Shown in pieces: positions 25,320 through 33,359 of a DNA stretch of 43,483 nt. Location of the stretch: the NCBI RefSeq assembly GCF_022048975.1, contig NZ_JAKMHX010000020.1, forward strand, positions 1 through 43,483, read 5' to 3'. A program made the position numbers and the translations under genes. Each line of letters opens with the position of its first letter. Position 1 is the first letter of the stretch. Source of the DNA: Sporosarcina cyprini. Lineage in GTDB: Bacteria > Bacillota > Bacilli > Bacillales_A > Planococcaceae. Below the pieces are notes generated by a model that did not search any database, was not told the DNA's origin, and saw only the letters and a program-made list of their open reading frames with translations.

Positions 25320-25832
25320 TAACTCCGCCATAGCATCCGCAATTTGTTCTTTCCGATCTGCGATGACAGTATGCAGATGGATACCGTCTTCAGATAGATT
25401 GGATAAGTAAGAGGCATTTGATTCTTCGATCCGCTGAAGGAACTCTTTAACGTCCCGCCGGTTGCTCACCATGATCGATGCACTCAAGTCACCGTAGACA
25501 GGGTGTTCCACTTTTACATCTTTCACTGTAATCCCGTGGTCGACAAGGATGTATAATTCCTCTTGCGTCTGTTCGGGTGCATGCCTACAGACAAGCACTT
25601 GCTCGATTTTTTGCCCTTCATGCGATTCCTGCATGTATATGTATCCTTGGCTCGTTGCCACAATGGGCTCGTTTTTTGCTTTCAACAACGTCATATCGCC
25701 TACGATGACTTGTCGGCTGACATTCGTCAACTCGCCGAGCTCTTTGCCCGTCAATGGCTTTTTAGATTTTTGCAGGGTCTCCAGTAGAAATTGCCGTCTT
25801 TCATCCCCGGTCATTTTATCATTTTGATTCAT
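25293..25832 (-). CDS. niaR: Niacin-responsive transcriptional repressor NiaR
   Basis: Represses NAD synthesis or niacin-uptake genes when nicotinic acid is plentiful (B. subtilis NiaR/YrxA). It has 179 residues from an ATG 6 nt after AAGGAGGG; upstream in-frame codons lack a ribosome site. An HTH_11 winged helix covers about 8-65 (T-G-K-E-L-G-E-L...S-R-Q-V-I-V-G-D). The 3H domain follows with H84 (C-R-H-A-P), E91/E92, H110 and H152-L-H154, the residues expected to bind metal and ligand. No nadABC or niaP gene is in the window; the nearest NAD genes are pnuC and nadR, 3.5-5.8 kb away on the other strand. It is likely monocistronic or co-transcribed with the upstream DUF4385 gene. Confidence 0.93.
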   Translation of the reverse strand: MNQNDKMTGDERRQFLLETLQKSKKPLTGKELGELTNVSRQVIVGDMTLLKAKNEPIVATSQGYIYMQESHEGQKIEQVLVCRHAPEQTQEELYILVDHGITVKDVKVEHPVYGDLSASIMVSNRRDVKEFLQRIEESNASYLSNLSEDGIHLHTVIADRKEQIADAMAELKKAGILVE

Positions 25833-25917
25833 CGTTTTCCCTCCTTGCCCCATAGTGTAGCATAAAAGGGATGCATCCATCACTGGGAACTTTCATGATT
25901 TGACGTCTCGGCATTGC

Positions 25918-26364
25918 TTAGCCATACGTTTGCTGGTGAGCTTTCTTTCTCTTCAAATAGTCTTCGTCTTTCCGGATTTTGTCCCAGTAGACTTTGAATA
26001 TGTCAGCCGATTTTGCTTTTTCCGGATCGATCTGCCGCTCTTTTATTGTACCATCCTCATTATATTTGCGACCGCCTTTATAATTGGTATACCGCCGAGC
26101 CCGTGTATATCCCATTTGGATGAATTTCCTCGCCATGTCCATCCCGACAAAATCATCATGTTTCCGGTAATTTTCGAACAGCTCCATAATTTTCTCAGCT
26201 GATTCTTGGGCAATTGGGGGTGTTTTAAATCGCCAAAAGGGCAAGATTTCACTTTTATATGGTTCTACTAATAAAACCCCTTGTTCGCCTTTTCCTACTC
26301 GATACAGCTCGGGATGCTTTCGTAAATCGAGATTGTCGTAGTCAAGATTATAATCAAACGGCAT
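25918..26364 (-). CDS. DUF4385 family protein
   Basis: A 148-residue cytosolic protein with the typical DUF4385 start (DYNLDYDNLDLRKHPELYRV), then GEQGVLLVEPYKSEILPFWRF and the basic MGYTRARRYTNYKGGRKY. The function of the family is unknown; phage relatives exist. RBS GGAGGTGG precedes the ATG. The C-terminus (DPEKAKSADIFKVYWDKI) is complete, so it looks intact. It lies 85 nt upstream of niaR on the same strand. The 248-nt gap 26365-26612 upstream shows no gene. Confidence 0.82.
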   Translation of the reverse strand: MPFDYNLDYDNLDLRKHPELYRVGKGEQGVLLVEPYKSEILPFWRFKTPPIAQESAEKIMELFENYRKHDDFVGMDMARKFIQMGYTRARRYTNYKGGRKYNEDGTIKERQIDPEKAKSADIFKVYWDKIRKDEDYLKRKKAHQQTYG

Positions 26365-26612
26365 AGCAGGGCCACCTCCTCTTTGTAAAAGGAATTTACC
26401 CCTTTGCTATTAGTTAAAACGCGATGTAATATTGTCGATCCAAGAGAAGCATGACATAGTAAAGTACAGAGCCCTCGAAAGTTTTTCTTTTTCACAGTCT
26501 TTTATGCTGGAGAGTTCGTTAGATTAACCGACGTAGTTGTTGATGATAAGGATTTTTCTCTGTGTTACGTCAACAAGATTTTAAATTATGTAAGAAGGGA
26601 GAGTGAAGTCTA

Positions 26613-27941
26613 GTGAAAGATCGTACAAAAAAAGCAGTTGCTCATTCTGCATTGATACAAAGCTACGTGAGTTCGATAGAAAAACAACAGCAGTTATATA
26701 AGCGAACATTATTTGTTGTAGTTCTTTCCCAAATTTTTGGTGGTGCTGGTCTTGCTGCCGGCATCACAGTTGGAGCGCTTTTAGCCAAGAACATGCTAGG
26801 TACAGATAGTATGACTGGCCTTCCAACAGCATTATTTACATTAGGATCTGCAGGCGCAGCACTGCTAGTAGGACGCCTTTCTCAGCAATATGGACGCCGG
26901 TCAGGACTAGCAGCCGGCTTTTTGCTTGGAGGTGCCGGTGCCATTGGAGTCGTCCTTTCGGCATTGACGAATAATGTTTACTTATTATTTGTCTCCCTCT
27001 TAATTTATGGAGCGGGTTCAGCCACAAATCTACAGGCTCGCTATGCCGGGGCAGACTTGGCGACTAACAAACAAAGAGCCAAGGCGATTAGTGTGGCCAT
27101 GGTGTCGACCACATTGGGTGCCGTTGCTGGCCCTAATCTGGTAGATGTCATGGGTGGGGTTGCTGAGTCAATCGGGATACTTCCTCTAGCTGGCCCCTTT
27201 TTGCTGGCCGCTGCGGCTTACATACTAGCTGGCTTAATACTATTAGCTTTCCTTCGACCGGATCCTTTGCTAATTTCGAAAGCAATCAATGCGCAAATAG
27301 CTGCTGACGAATCCAAGAAAGAGGGACAATCGAATCTATTTACTCTAAATAAAAGGGGTGTTTTTGCCGGAGCCTCCGTTATGATACTGACTCAATTTGT
27401 AATGACAGCGATTATGACGATGACACCCATCCATATGGGGCATCATGGACATAGTTTGCAAGCAGTGGGACTCGTGATTGGATTTCATATAGGAGCCATG
27501 TTTTTACCTTCGTTAGTTACCGGCTATCTTGTTGATAAAATTGGACGCGTAAAAATGGCGCTCGGTTCCGCTGTAACGTTACTTGTTACAGGTATTCTAG
27601 CAGCAAGCGGCTCTGGCGAATCAATGGCAATGCTTGTAACCTCCCTCATTTTGCTTGGTCTTGGATGGAATTTCGGTTTAATAAGTGGTACGGCCATGAT
27701 TGTGGATGCTACTTCACCGTCCAATCGGGCAAAGACACAGGGCTCAGTAGATGTAGGAATTGCGTTATCTGGTGCACTTGGTGGAGGTTTGTCAGGAGTC
27801 ATTGTAGCCCAATCAAGCTATGCTGCACTTTCAATTTTTGGCGGGTTATTAGCTTTACTGCTAATTCCTATTGTAATTAGGGCAAGCATCGATAGTAAAA
27901 AGAAATCCAGTCAATTGGACACGTCCGAGAAAACAATTTAA
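26613..27941 (+). CDS. Major facilitator superfamily transporter
   Basis: Inner-membrane secondary transporter of 442 residues with about 12 hydrophobic helices in two bundles, starting at a GTG with AAGAAGGGAGAG upstream. An N-terminal cytosolic extension of about 30 residues precedes helix 1. The loop 2-3 motif appears as G-R-L-S-Q-Q-Y-G-R-R, and its second-half counterpart as G-Y-L-V-D-K-I-G-R-V-K. The substrate cannot be told; the family includes drug and metabolite exporters. It could be co-transcribed with the amine oxidase 78 nt downstream. It is not recognisable as the niacin transporter NiaP. Confidence 0.88.
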   Translation: MKDRTKKAVAHSALIQSYVSSIEKQQQLYKRTLFVVVLSQIFGGAGLAAGITVGALLAKNMLGTDSMTGLPTALFTLGSAGAALLVGRLSQQYGRRSGLAAGFLLGGAGAIGVVLSALTNNVYLLFVSLLIYGAGSATNLQARYAGADLATNKQRAKAISVAMVSTTLGAVAGPNLVDVMGGVAESIGILPLAGPFLLAAAAYILAGLILLAFLRPDPLLISKAINAQIAADESKKEGQSNLFTLNKRGVFAGASVMILTQFVMTAIMTMTPIHMGHHGHSLQAVGLVIGFHIGAMFLPSLVTGYLVDKIGRVKMALGSAVTLLVTGILAASGSGESMAMLVTSLILLGLGWNFGLISGTAMIVDATSPSNRAKTQGSVDVGIALSGALGGGLSGVIVAQSSYAALSIFGGLLALLLIPIVIRASIDSKKKSSQLDTSEKTI

Positions 27942-28018
27942 TCTGCAGAGTTGGGAAGGCTACAGAGAAAGTTTAGGTATTCAAGTTCGTTCATCTAAAG
28001 TTAGAAAGAGGAAGGTAT

Positions 28019-29128
28019 ATGAAACATCCGATTATCATAATTGGAGCAGGTGTAAGCGGACTTTGGGCAGCCTCGCTGTTGACCCAGCAAGGCATTGCCT
28101 GCAGGTTGCTGGAAGCGAGGAACCGGATCGGCGGCAGGGTTCTAAGTATTTCAGATGCGAACAGACCAGACCTTGGCCGATTTGATCTCGGGCCGACTTG
28201 GTTTTGGCCGCAATACGAGCAGAAGATCAGTAGTCTGGTGAAGGAATTGAATGTTGCGACGTTTGATCAATATACGGAAGGTGCTTTATTGGCTGAACAT
28301 TCTCTGAATGAAGCCCCAAAACGCTATACACTACCAGAAAACGGGAATGCAATGTCAGTACGTATTAGAGGTGGCGTGCAGACTCTCATTGAAGCAATAT
28401 CGGATACAATCCCACCTGAAATTATTGAGCTGGGTACAACAGTGTCGGCAATCCGGCAATATTCAGCGAGCGAATTGTCAATTCAGACTCTCCTTGCTGA
28501 TGGAACAAGTAAAGAATTTATGACGAGTGCTATCATCCTGGCGTTGCCGCCTCGAATGGTTGCTCGTCATATTGAATTTTCACCACCTCTTCCACCGAAT
28601 CTGCTTGCAGACCTTGCAAGCAAACCGACATGGATGGCGAGTCATGCGAAAGTAGTTGCCGTGTATGAACGTCCTTTTTGGAGAGAAGTTGGCCTCTCCG
28701 GAAACGCTACAAGTTGGGTTGGCCCATTGCAGGAAATACATGATGCGTCCCCTGAAACCGGTTCAGGTGCATTGTTTGGCTTCTTTGGCTGGCCGGCAAT
28801 ACAACGCCAAGAGCTTGGTCAGGAGGAACTTCTCAAATTGGTAACGGGTCAACTGGTAAGGTTCTTTGGACCTGAAGCTCACAAAATGAAAGCCATGCTC
28901 TATAAAGATTGGTCAACAGACACAAAAACGGCAGTTAAGGAAGACTTGGATCGTCTCCATGACTTTCCTCAATACGGATACCCGCCCGATACAGGGATTT
29001 GGGGAAAGAACCTAATTTTTGCAGGAACCGAAACGGATCCACAGTTTGGTGGACATTTAGAAGGGGCATTGCAAGCAGCCGAGAAAGCAGTCGCTAAATT
29101 AATGAATTTAACTGATCAACTGAAGTAA
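28019..29128 (+). CDS. FAD-dependent amine oxidase-like flavoprotein
   Basis: Flavin monoamine oxidase family, 369 residues. An N-terminal Rossmann FAD site I-I-G-A-G-V-S-G-L-W (7-16) is followed by L-E-A-R-N-R-I-G-G-R, the usual dinucleotide-binding extension. The C-terminal flavin motif is AGTETDPQFGGHLEGALQAA. There is no signal peptide, so it is cytoplasmic. Amines are the expected substrates, but desaturase relatives share these motifs, so the reaction is open. AAAGAGGAAGG precedes the ATG. It ends at a terminator, and the MFS gene upstream may transport its substrate or product (guess). Confidence 0.85.
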   Translation: MKHPIIIIGAGVSGLWAASLLTQQGIACRLLEARNRIGGRVLSISDANRPDLGRFDLGPTWFWPQYEQKISSLVKELNVATFDQYTEGALLAEHSLNEAPKRYTLPENGNAMSVRIRGGVQTLIEAISDTIPPEIIELGTTVSAIRQYSASELSIQTLLADGTSKEFMTSAIILALPPRMVARHIEFSPPLPPNLLADLASKPTWMASHAKVVAVYERPFWREVGLSGNATSWVGPLQEIHDASPETGSGALFGFFGWPAIQRQELGQEELLKLVTGQLVRFFGPEAHKMKAMLYKDWSTDTKTAVKEDLDRLHDFPQYGYPPDTGIWGKNLIFAGTETDPQFGGHLEGALQAAEKAVAKLMNLTDQLK

Positions 29129-29142
29129 TCCAGTTGACCAAG

Positions 29143-29190
29143 CTCTCATTAAGCAGTTTCCAGCTGCAACGATGAGAGTTTTTTATTTTT
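29143..29190 (+). terminator. Terminator of the MFS/amine oxidase unit
   Basis: CTCTCAT (29143-29149) pairs with ATGAGAG (29172-29178), enclosing an inner GCAG/CTGC stem, followed by TTTTTTATTTTT. Confidence 0.85.
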
Positions 29191-29199
29191 AAAAACCAG

Positions 29200-29228
29200 T
29201 TGACAATACATAGATACAATCATATACT
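29200..29228 (+). promoter_or_regulatory. Consensus SigA promoter of pnuC-nadR
   Basis: TTGACA (29200-29205), exactly 17 nt, TATACT (29223-29228). The pnuC ATG is 48 nt further on. Confidence 0.9.
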
Positions 29229-29260
29229 AAGTATAGATAGTAACAAAATATAACTAAGTA
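29223..29260 (+). promoter_or_regulatory. Candidate operator(s) of pnuC-nadR
   Basis: The -10 is half of a perfect 13-bp palindrome TATACT-A-AGTATA (29223-29235). Directly downstream, 29235-29260 matches 22 of 26 positions (hand alignment) with 32230-32255 upstream of the Nudix regulator. Both carry TAGT-N11-ACTA, and ACTAAGTA occurs at 29226, 29253 and 32248. Position over the -10 and start site suggests repression; NiaR or the NrtR-type protein are the candidates. Confidence 0.6.
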
Positions 29261-29276
29261 AAGGAGATGGAGAAGC

Positions 29277-29993
29277 ATGGCGGAGAGAATGAAGGGGTAC
29301 TTGGCGGAATGGTCAGTCTTCGAAAAAGCATGGGTAGTCATTTTCACAGGCATCACAGTCTATTTGTATTTTGCTTTTCAGGATACATTACTCGGATTGA
29401 TCAGTTCGATAGCTGGCATGTTGTGCGTCGTACTAGTGGCAAAAGGGAAGGTGTCAAACTATGTTTTCGGAATCATCCAGACGGTAACATACGGCTATAT
29501 CGCTTATGGATATGGATTATACGGTGAATCGATGTTGAACTGGTTGTTTTACTTCCCGATGCAATTTATCGGGATCTGGCTCTGGATGAAGCATTATAAG
29601 AAAAAAGAAGAGTCCGAACAAGGTGAGAACGTATATGTAAAGAGATTGAATCTGAAAGGTTGGATGATTGTTATCGGAGCTTTCGCAATCGGAGCATTTG
29701 TCTACGCTGAAGTGTTAACGTTGCTCGCGGCACAACAAGTCCGGATTGACAGCATGGCCGTCGTCCTGTCGGTAATCGCTCAAATACTAATGGTACAGCG
29801 ATATGCCGAACAATGGGTCATCTGGATTTTAGTCAATCTCCTCACCATCTCATTGTGGGTCATCACGATGGTTCAGACGGGAGGCAACGATTGGAACATG
29901 GTCATTATGTGGACAGCATTTCTAGTCAACTCCGTCTATGGTTATAGAAACTGGCTGAAATTATCGAAGGTACAAGTTTCGGCAGACAAATAA
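29277..29993 (+). CDS. pnuC: Nicotinamide riboside transporter PnuC
   Basis: Membrane facilitator that takes up nicotinamide riboside, which is then trapped by phosphorylation. It has 238 residues with seven or so hydrophobic helices. The family pattern is visible in N-Y-V-F-G-I-I-Q-T-V-T-Y, NWLFYFPMQFIGIWLWMKHY and W-I-L-V-N-L-L-T-I-S-L-W with the late N-S-V-Y-G-Y-R-N-W. AAGGAG precedes the ATG. NadR, 24 nt downstream, provides the kinase needed for trapping, so the two form a functional operon. Expression is probably controlled through the palindrome and shared motif in its promoter. Confidence 0.94.
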   Translation: MAERMKGYLAEWSVFEKAWVVIFTGITVYLYFAFQDTLLGLISSIAGMLCVVLVAKGKVSNYVFGIIQTVTYGYIAYGYGLYGESMLNWLFYFPMQFIGIWLWMKHYKKKEESEQGENVYVKRLNLKGWMIVIGAFAIGAFVYAEVLTLLAAQQVRIDSMAVVLSVIAQILMVQRYAEQWVIWILVNLLTISLWVITMVQTGGNDWNMVIMWTAFLVNSVYGYRNWLKLSKVQVSADK

Positions 29994-30017
29994 TTATTGA
30001 TAAGGGAGAAGATAACG

Positions 30018-31073
30018 ATGACGAATGTAAATAAAACAGCAGAGCAAAAAATAGGACACTATGGCGGGAAATTCATTCCGTTTCATAAAGGACATTTATA
30101 TGCCATTACAAAAGCAGCTGCACAAGTAGACCATCTTTATGTGTTAGTTAGTTATCATGAAGAACGGGATAAAAAGTTATGCGAGGATGCGGGACTCGAC
30201 TATATTGATTACCGCAGGAGGCAGCAGTGGATTATGACGTCTGTGAAAAACATGCCGAATGTTACGGTATTGGCGGTGGAAGATCCTTATACGGAGGACA
30301 TGGAGTACATGTGGCTTGAGGGCGGGCGTCGCATGATTGAAGTGATCCCTGAGAAGATCACCCATATTTTCAGTTCGGAAAGCGAGTATGATTACTGGTT
30401 CAGGCAAATCTATGGAGAGGATATTCACCATGTGGTCATTGATGAGGCACGGGAGATTTTTCCGATCAGTGCAACAAAGATCCGGAATGAGGGAGTCTTT
30501 GCGAACTGGGATATGATTCCGGAGGCGGCGAAGCCCTATTATACGAAGAAGGTTGCCATAGTGGGAGTGGAATCATGCGGGAAATCCACGTTAACACGAA
30601 ATTTGGCGCAGCTGTTCGGCACGGAATATGTAGAGGAATATGGACGCACAGTGAGTGAAGAGATTGGTGACGGTAGCTCATTGTTGACGGAAGAACATTA
30701 CAAGGAAATTGTCTTTGGCCATAAACATATGGAGTACCAGAAAATTAAGAAAGCCAATAAACTATTATTTATCGACAGCGAAGCGGTTGTTTCCCAATAC
30801 TACGCGAAAATGTACCTAGGGCAGGAACTCGAGTTCATCGAAGGGGTCATCCAGTCGCAGGATTATGATTTATATTTATTCTTGGAGCCTGACGTCAAGT
30901 GGGTAGCGGATGGATACCGGACATTCAGCGATCCGGAAGTGAGAAGAAAGACGAATGAGGTACTCAAGCAAATGTTTGATGACCGGGGAATCAAGTACGT
31001 GACGGTGAGCGGGAATTATGAGGAACGGCTTGACCGGGCGATTGAGCATATTACAAAGCTTTTGACGAAGTAG
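30018..31073 (+). CDS. nadR: NadR-type NMN adenylyltransferase / ribosylnicotinamide kinase
   Basis: Bifunctional enzyme: the kinase makes NMN from nicotinamide riboside, and the adenylyltransferase makes NAD from NMN and ATP. It has 351 residues from the ATG at 30018 after AAGGGAGAAG; an upstream extension of seven codons lacks that spacing. The N-terminal nucleotidyltransferase has G-K-F-I-P-F-H23-K-G-H26 and later I-S-A-T-K-I-R. The C-terminal kinase has P-loop GVESCGKST (183-191). The N-terminal DNA-binding HTH of enterobacterial NadR is absent, as in Haemophilus NadR, so it cannot regulate itself by DNA binding. It pairs with pnuC. Confidence 0.94.
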   Translation: MTNVNKTAEQKIGHYGGKFIPFHKGHLYAITKAAAQVDHLYVLVSYHEERDKKLCEDAGLDYIDYRRRQQWIMTSVKNMPNVTVLAVEDPYTEDMEYMWLEGGRRMIEVIPEKITHIFSSESEYDYWFRQIYGEDIHHVVIDEAREIFPISATKIRNEGVFANWDMIPEAAKPYYTKKVAIVGVESCGKSTLTRNLAQLFGTEYVEEYGRTVSEEIGDGSSLLTEEHYKEIVFGHKHMEYQKIKKANKLLFIDSEAVVSQYYAKMYLGQELEFIEGVIQSQDYDLYLFLEPDVKWVADGYRTFSDPEVRRKTNEVLKQMFDDRGIKYVTVSGNYEERLDRAIEHITKLLTK

Positions 31074-31101
31074 AGGGGTTCTATTGGGACCCTTCTTTTT
31101 T
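31073..31101 (+). terminator. Terminator of pnuC-nadR
   Basis: GAGGGGTTC (31073-31081) pairs with GGACCCTTC (31087-31095), with a 5-nt loop, then TTTTTT. The stem begins at the last base of the stop codon. Confidence 0.8.
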
Positions 31102-31208
31102 CGCTCAAAATACTAAAAGGAAGAGTATAATTAATATAAGTACTGCGACGAGATAAACACCTTCCGTAACAAACTGCCGTTATTAATTTTTCTGAGTGGG
31201 ATGACAAA

Positions 31209-31694
31209 ATGAATAGAGAAGAAAGAAAAAAGCGTTTAGAAGAAATGGTACGTGCTAGAAAAATGAACGAAGACAAATTGGAAAACGATCGGCGAATTAG
31301 CGAATTACGAGAACTGTTCCCTGCTGGAAAAGCAGTGGAGATTTTGGATGTGAAAGAAAGCGAACACGTTGAAACTGAAATGACCGACAGATTTCCGATT
31401 GCTTGGTATGGAAGAATTGATTGGGACAAAATGAGCAATAAAAGAGTTCTAGCTTATGAAGAACTTCAACATATTACGGATATTCTCTCGCGGCAAGGTT
31501 TGGATCATACGTTACCAGTCTATGTTATTGTCGGATTACACGGATACCCTCTAGTGAAGACTTCATTAACGACAACTATGGAAAGTATTGAAGAGATTAT
31601 GTATATGGGGCCAGACCAGTATATTTACTGCCCCTTATCAAATTATGTGATTGAATTTTTCCACGATGATGTGATTACTCTGGGCTGGCTTTAA
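31209..31694 (+). CDS. Hypothetical protein, possibly immunity-like
   Basis: A 161-residue cytosolic protein. The N-terminal 35 residues are highly charged and helical. The C-terminal domain ends with D-Q-Y-I-Y-C-P, N-Y-V-I-E-F-F-H-D and I-T-L-G-W-L, a pattern that reminds me of contact-dependent-inhibition immunity proteins, but I cannot confirm it and no toxin gene is next to it. GAGTGGGATG precedes the ATG. It is bounded by the nadR terminator upstream and a SRPBCC gene 59 nt downstream. Confidence 0.5.
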   Translation: MNREERKKRLEEMVRARKMNEDKLENDRRISELRELFPAGKAVEILDVKESEHVETEMTDRFPIAWYGRIDWDKMSNKRVLAYEELQHITDILSRQGLDHTLPVYVIVGLHGYPLVKTSLTTTMESIEEIMYMGPDQYIYCPLSNYVIEFFHDDVITLGWL

Positions 31695-31753
31695 CTTAAT
31701 AACTAAGTTGCACTGTTAATTCCAAAATTGATTACAAGAAAGGTACCTACATT

Positions 31754-32221
31754 ATGCCAATTATCAAATACGATATTTTTGTAAACGCACCTATCAATGT
31801 CTGCTTTGATCTTTCCAGAAACGTTGAGATCCACATGGAAACAACAAGTAAAACAAAGGAAAGAGCGATTGCTGGTGTTACATCTGGACTGATGGAACAA
31901 GGCGATACAGTTACTTGGGAAGCCACCCACCTAGGAGTAAGACAACAATTAACTGCTAAAATTATTGAGATGGACAGACCATATCAATTTACGGATGTGA
32001 TGGTGAAGGGTGCCTTTCATTCATTTACACATACACATGAATTTATTGAAAGTGGAACAGGAACTATTATGAAAGATACCTTCTCATATAAATCTCCTCT
32101 TGGCATTCTAGGCGTCATAGCTGATAAATTGTTTTTAGAAAAGTATATGAGGAACTTTATTGTAAATCGTGCGAAAGAGTTAAAAAGGATTGCAGAAAAA
32201 GAAATAGGGAATCGCTTGTAA
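31754..32221 (+). CDS. SRPBCC (START-like) family protein
   Basis: A 155-residue protein with the helix-grip layout of polyketide-cyclase/START-like proteins: the first strand YDIFVNAPINVCFDLSRN (V-x-A-P-I-x-V-x-F), a central GDTVTWEA and LTAKIIEM-x-R-P, F-T-H-T-H-E-F, and a long C-terminal helix. It probably binds a small hydrophobic ligand; the ligand is unknown. AAGAAAGG lies upstream of the ATG. An inverted repeat AACTTA-N5-TAAGTT (31693-31709) sits in front, including an ACTAAGT string like those near pnuC and nrtR. Confidence 0.8.
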   Translation: MPIIKYDIFVNAPINVCFDLSRNVEIHMETTSKTKERAIAGVTSGLMEQGDTVTWEATHLGVRQQLTAKIIEMDRPYQFTDVMVKGAFHSFTHTHEFIESGTGTIMKDTFSYKSPLGILGVIADKLFLEKYMRNFIVNRAKELKRIAEKEIGNRL

Positions 32222-32229
32222 TTAAATAA

Positions 32230-32257
32230 AGATAGTAATAAGATGCAACTAAGTAGT
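32230..32257 (+). promoter_or_regulatory. pnuC-like motif upstream of the Nudix regulator
   Basis: 32230-32255 agrees at 22 of 26 bases with 29235-29260. It contains TAGT-N11-ACTA (32233-32251) and a second small inverted repeat ACTA-AG-TAGT (32248-32257). It lies 24-51 nt before the ATG, suitable for autoregulation. Confidence 0.55.
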
Positions 32258-32280
32258 GTTTTGGAAAGGGGTAGACGTCG

Positions 32281-33198
32281 ATGGAAGAAAAGGACTTACA
32301 GAATTTGAGTGAACGAGAATTTATTGAGCAGTATCGAAAGACGGAGAAGGACAAGTATGAGAAACCATCCGTTACAACAGATATGGCCATCTTCACGGTT
32401 GCGACGGAAAAGCCGACAGATAAAAGGAAAAAGGCGGAGAAAGAATTGCAGTTGCTGCTCATCCGGCGAGGGGGGCATCCATATAAAGGTGACTGGGCAT
32501 TAGCAGGCGGCTTCATGGGGATCGACGAAGACCTGGATACAGCTGTGCAGCGGGAACTGAAAGAGGAAACGGGGGTAGACGGAGTCTATGCGGAACAACT
32601 TTACACCTGGAGTGCAGTAGATCGGGACCCTCGAATGCGTATTGTCAGCGTCAGTTATTTGGCGCTCGTCGATCAGGAAAAGCTACCGCCTCTGCAAGCT
32701 GGCGATGATGCGGAGGAGGTAAGATGGTTTACCGTCAGGGATCACGTAGTTGATATCCAGGACGAGCTCGATGGGGAAATCAGGAGGCGGACCGAAAAGA
32801 TAAAACTGGAGCTGCTTTCTGGTACTGTTACTGTTTCTGCAATCGTGGAGAAAGTCACAGAGACGGATCAAGCAAATACAAAAACGACTACGACCATTAT
32901 CGAACGGCAAGGCATAGCCTTTGACCATGCAGAAATCATCCTGTACTCGCTCGAGCGATTGCGCGGCAAAGTGAATTACACGAATATCGCATTCAACTTG
33001 GTGGGGAATGAGTTTACGCTGCCCGATTTGCAGCAGGTCTATGAAGTAATTTTAGGTAGGGAGCTAAACAAAGTCCAATTTCGCCGGCATGTAGAAGACA
33101 TGGTTATAGATACAGGAAAGGAAATCAAGACAGGTGCCTACCGCCCATCCAAGCTGTATCGGTACAATGTTGGCTGGGTGTATGATCAGTGGAAATAA
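32281..33198 (+). CDS. Nudix-winged-helix regulator (NrtR-type)
   Basis: A 305-residue protein: an N-terminal extension (1-30), a Nudix domain (about 31-175) and a winged-helix C-terminus (about 215-305, with FDHAEIILYSLERLRGKVNY and LPDLQQVYEVILG). The Nudix box from G77 to V99 keeps the full G-x5-E-x7-R-E-L-x-E-E-x-G-V pattern, so hydrolase activity may be retained; many NrtR regulators bind ADP-ribose instead. NrtR proteins control NAD synthesis, and pnuC-nadR is 1.2 kb upstream with a shared upstream motif. RBS AAAGGGG precedes the ATG. An ADP-ribose or NADH hydrolase without a regulatory role is the alternative. Confidence 0.85.
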   Translation: MEEKDLQNLSEREFIEQYRKTEKDKYEKPSVTTDMAIFTVATEKPTDKRKKAEKELQLLLIRRGGHPYKGDWALAGGFMGIDEDLDTAVQRELKEETGVDGVYAEQLYTWSAVDRDPRMRIVSVSYLALVDQEKLPPLQAGDDAEEVRWFTVRDHVVDIQDELDGEIRRRTEKIKLELLSGTVTVSAIVEKVTETDQANTKTTTTIIERQGIAFDHAEIILYSLERLRGKVNYTNIAFNLVGNEFTLPDLQQVYEVILGRELNKVQFRRHVEDMVIDTGKEIKTGAYRPSKLYRYNVGWVYDQWK

Positions 33199-33244
33199 AG
33201 CGAAGCTGTTTATGAAATGCATACATCAGTTAGCAAAAAGCCAA

Positions 33245-33281
33245 AAGCGTAGCGAGTTAATTAACTTGCTGTGCTTTTTTT
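33245..33281 (+). terminator. Terminator downstream of the Nudix regulator
   Basis: A 16-bp stem with three G-T pairs (33245-33260 with 33261-33276; the central AT-rich turn is unlikely to pair fully), followed by T7. Confidence 0.75.
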
Positions 33282-33359
33282 GTGTGGTTTTCGGTGCAGT
33301 TATGACAATTTCGGAAATAAAGGAGCGGTTGGCAAATGTATTAGAAGGAGAACAGAGAT

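Noticed and set aside
26536..26577. Operator TTGTTGA ... TCAACAA upstream of the MFS gene
   Set aside because: Long 27-nt gap and low information; no adjacent regulator gene.
30018..31073. NadR as a transcriptional repressor
   Set aside because: The N-terminal HTH found in enterobacterial NadR is absent; the protein begins directly with the nucleotidyltransferase domain.
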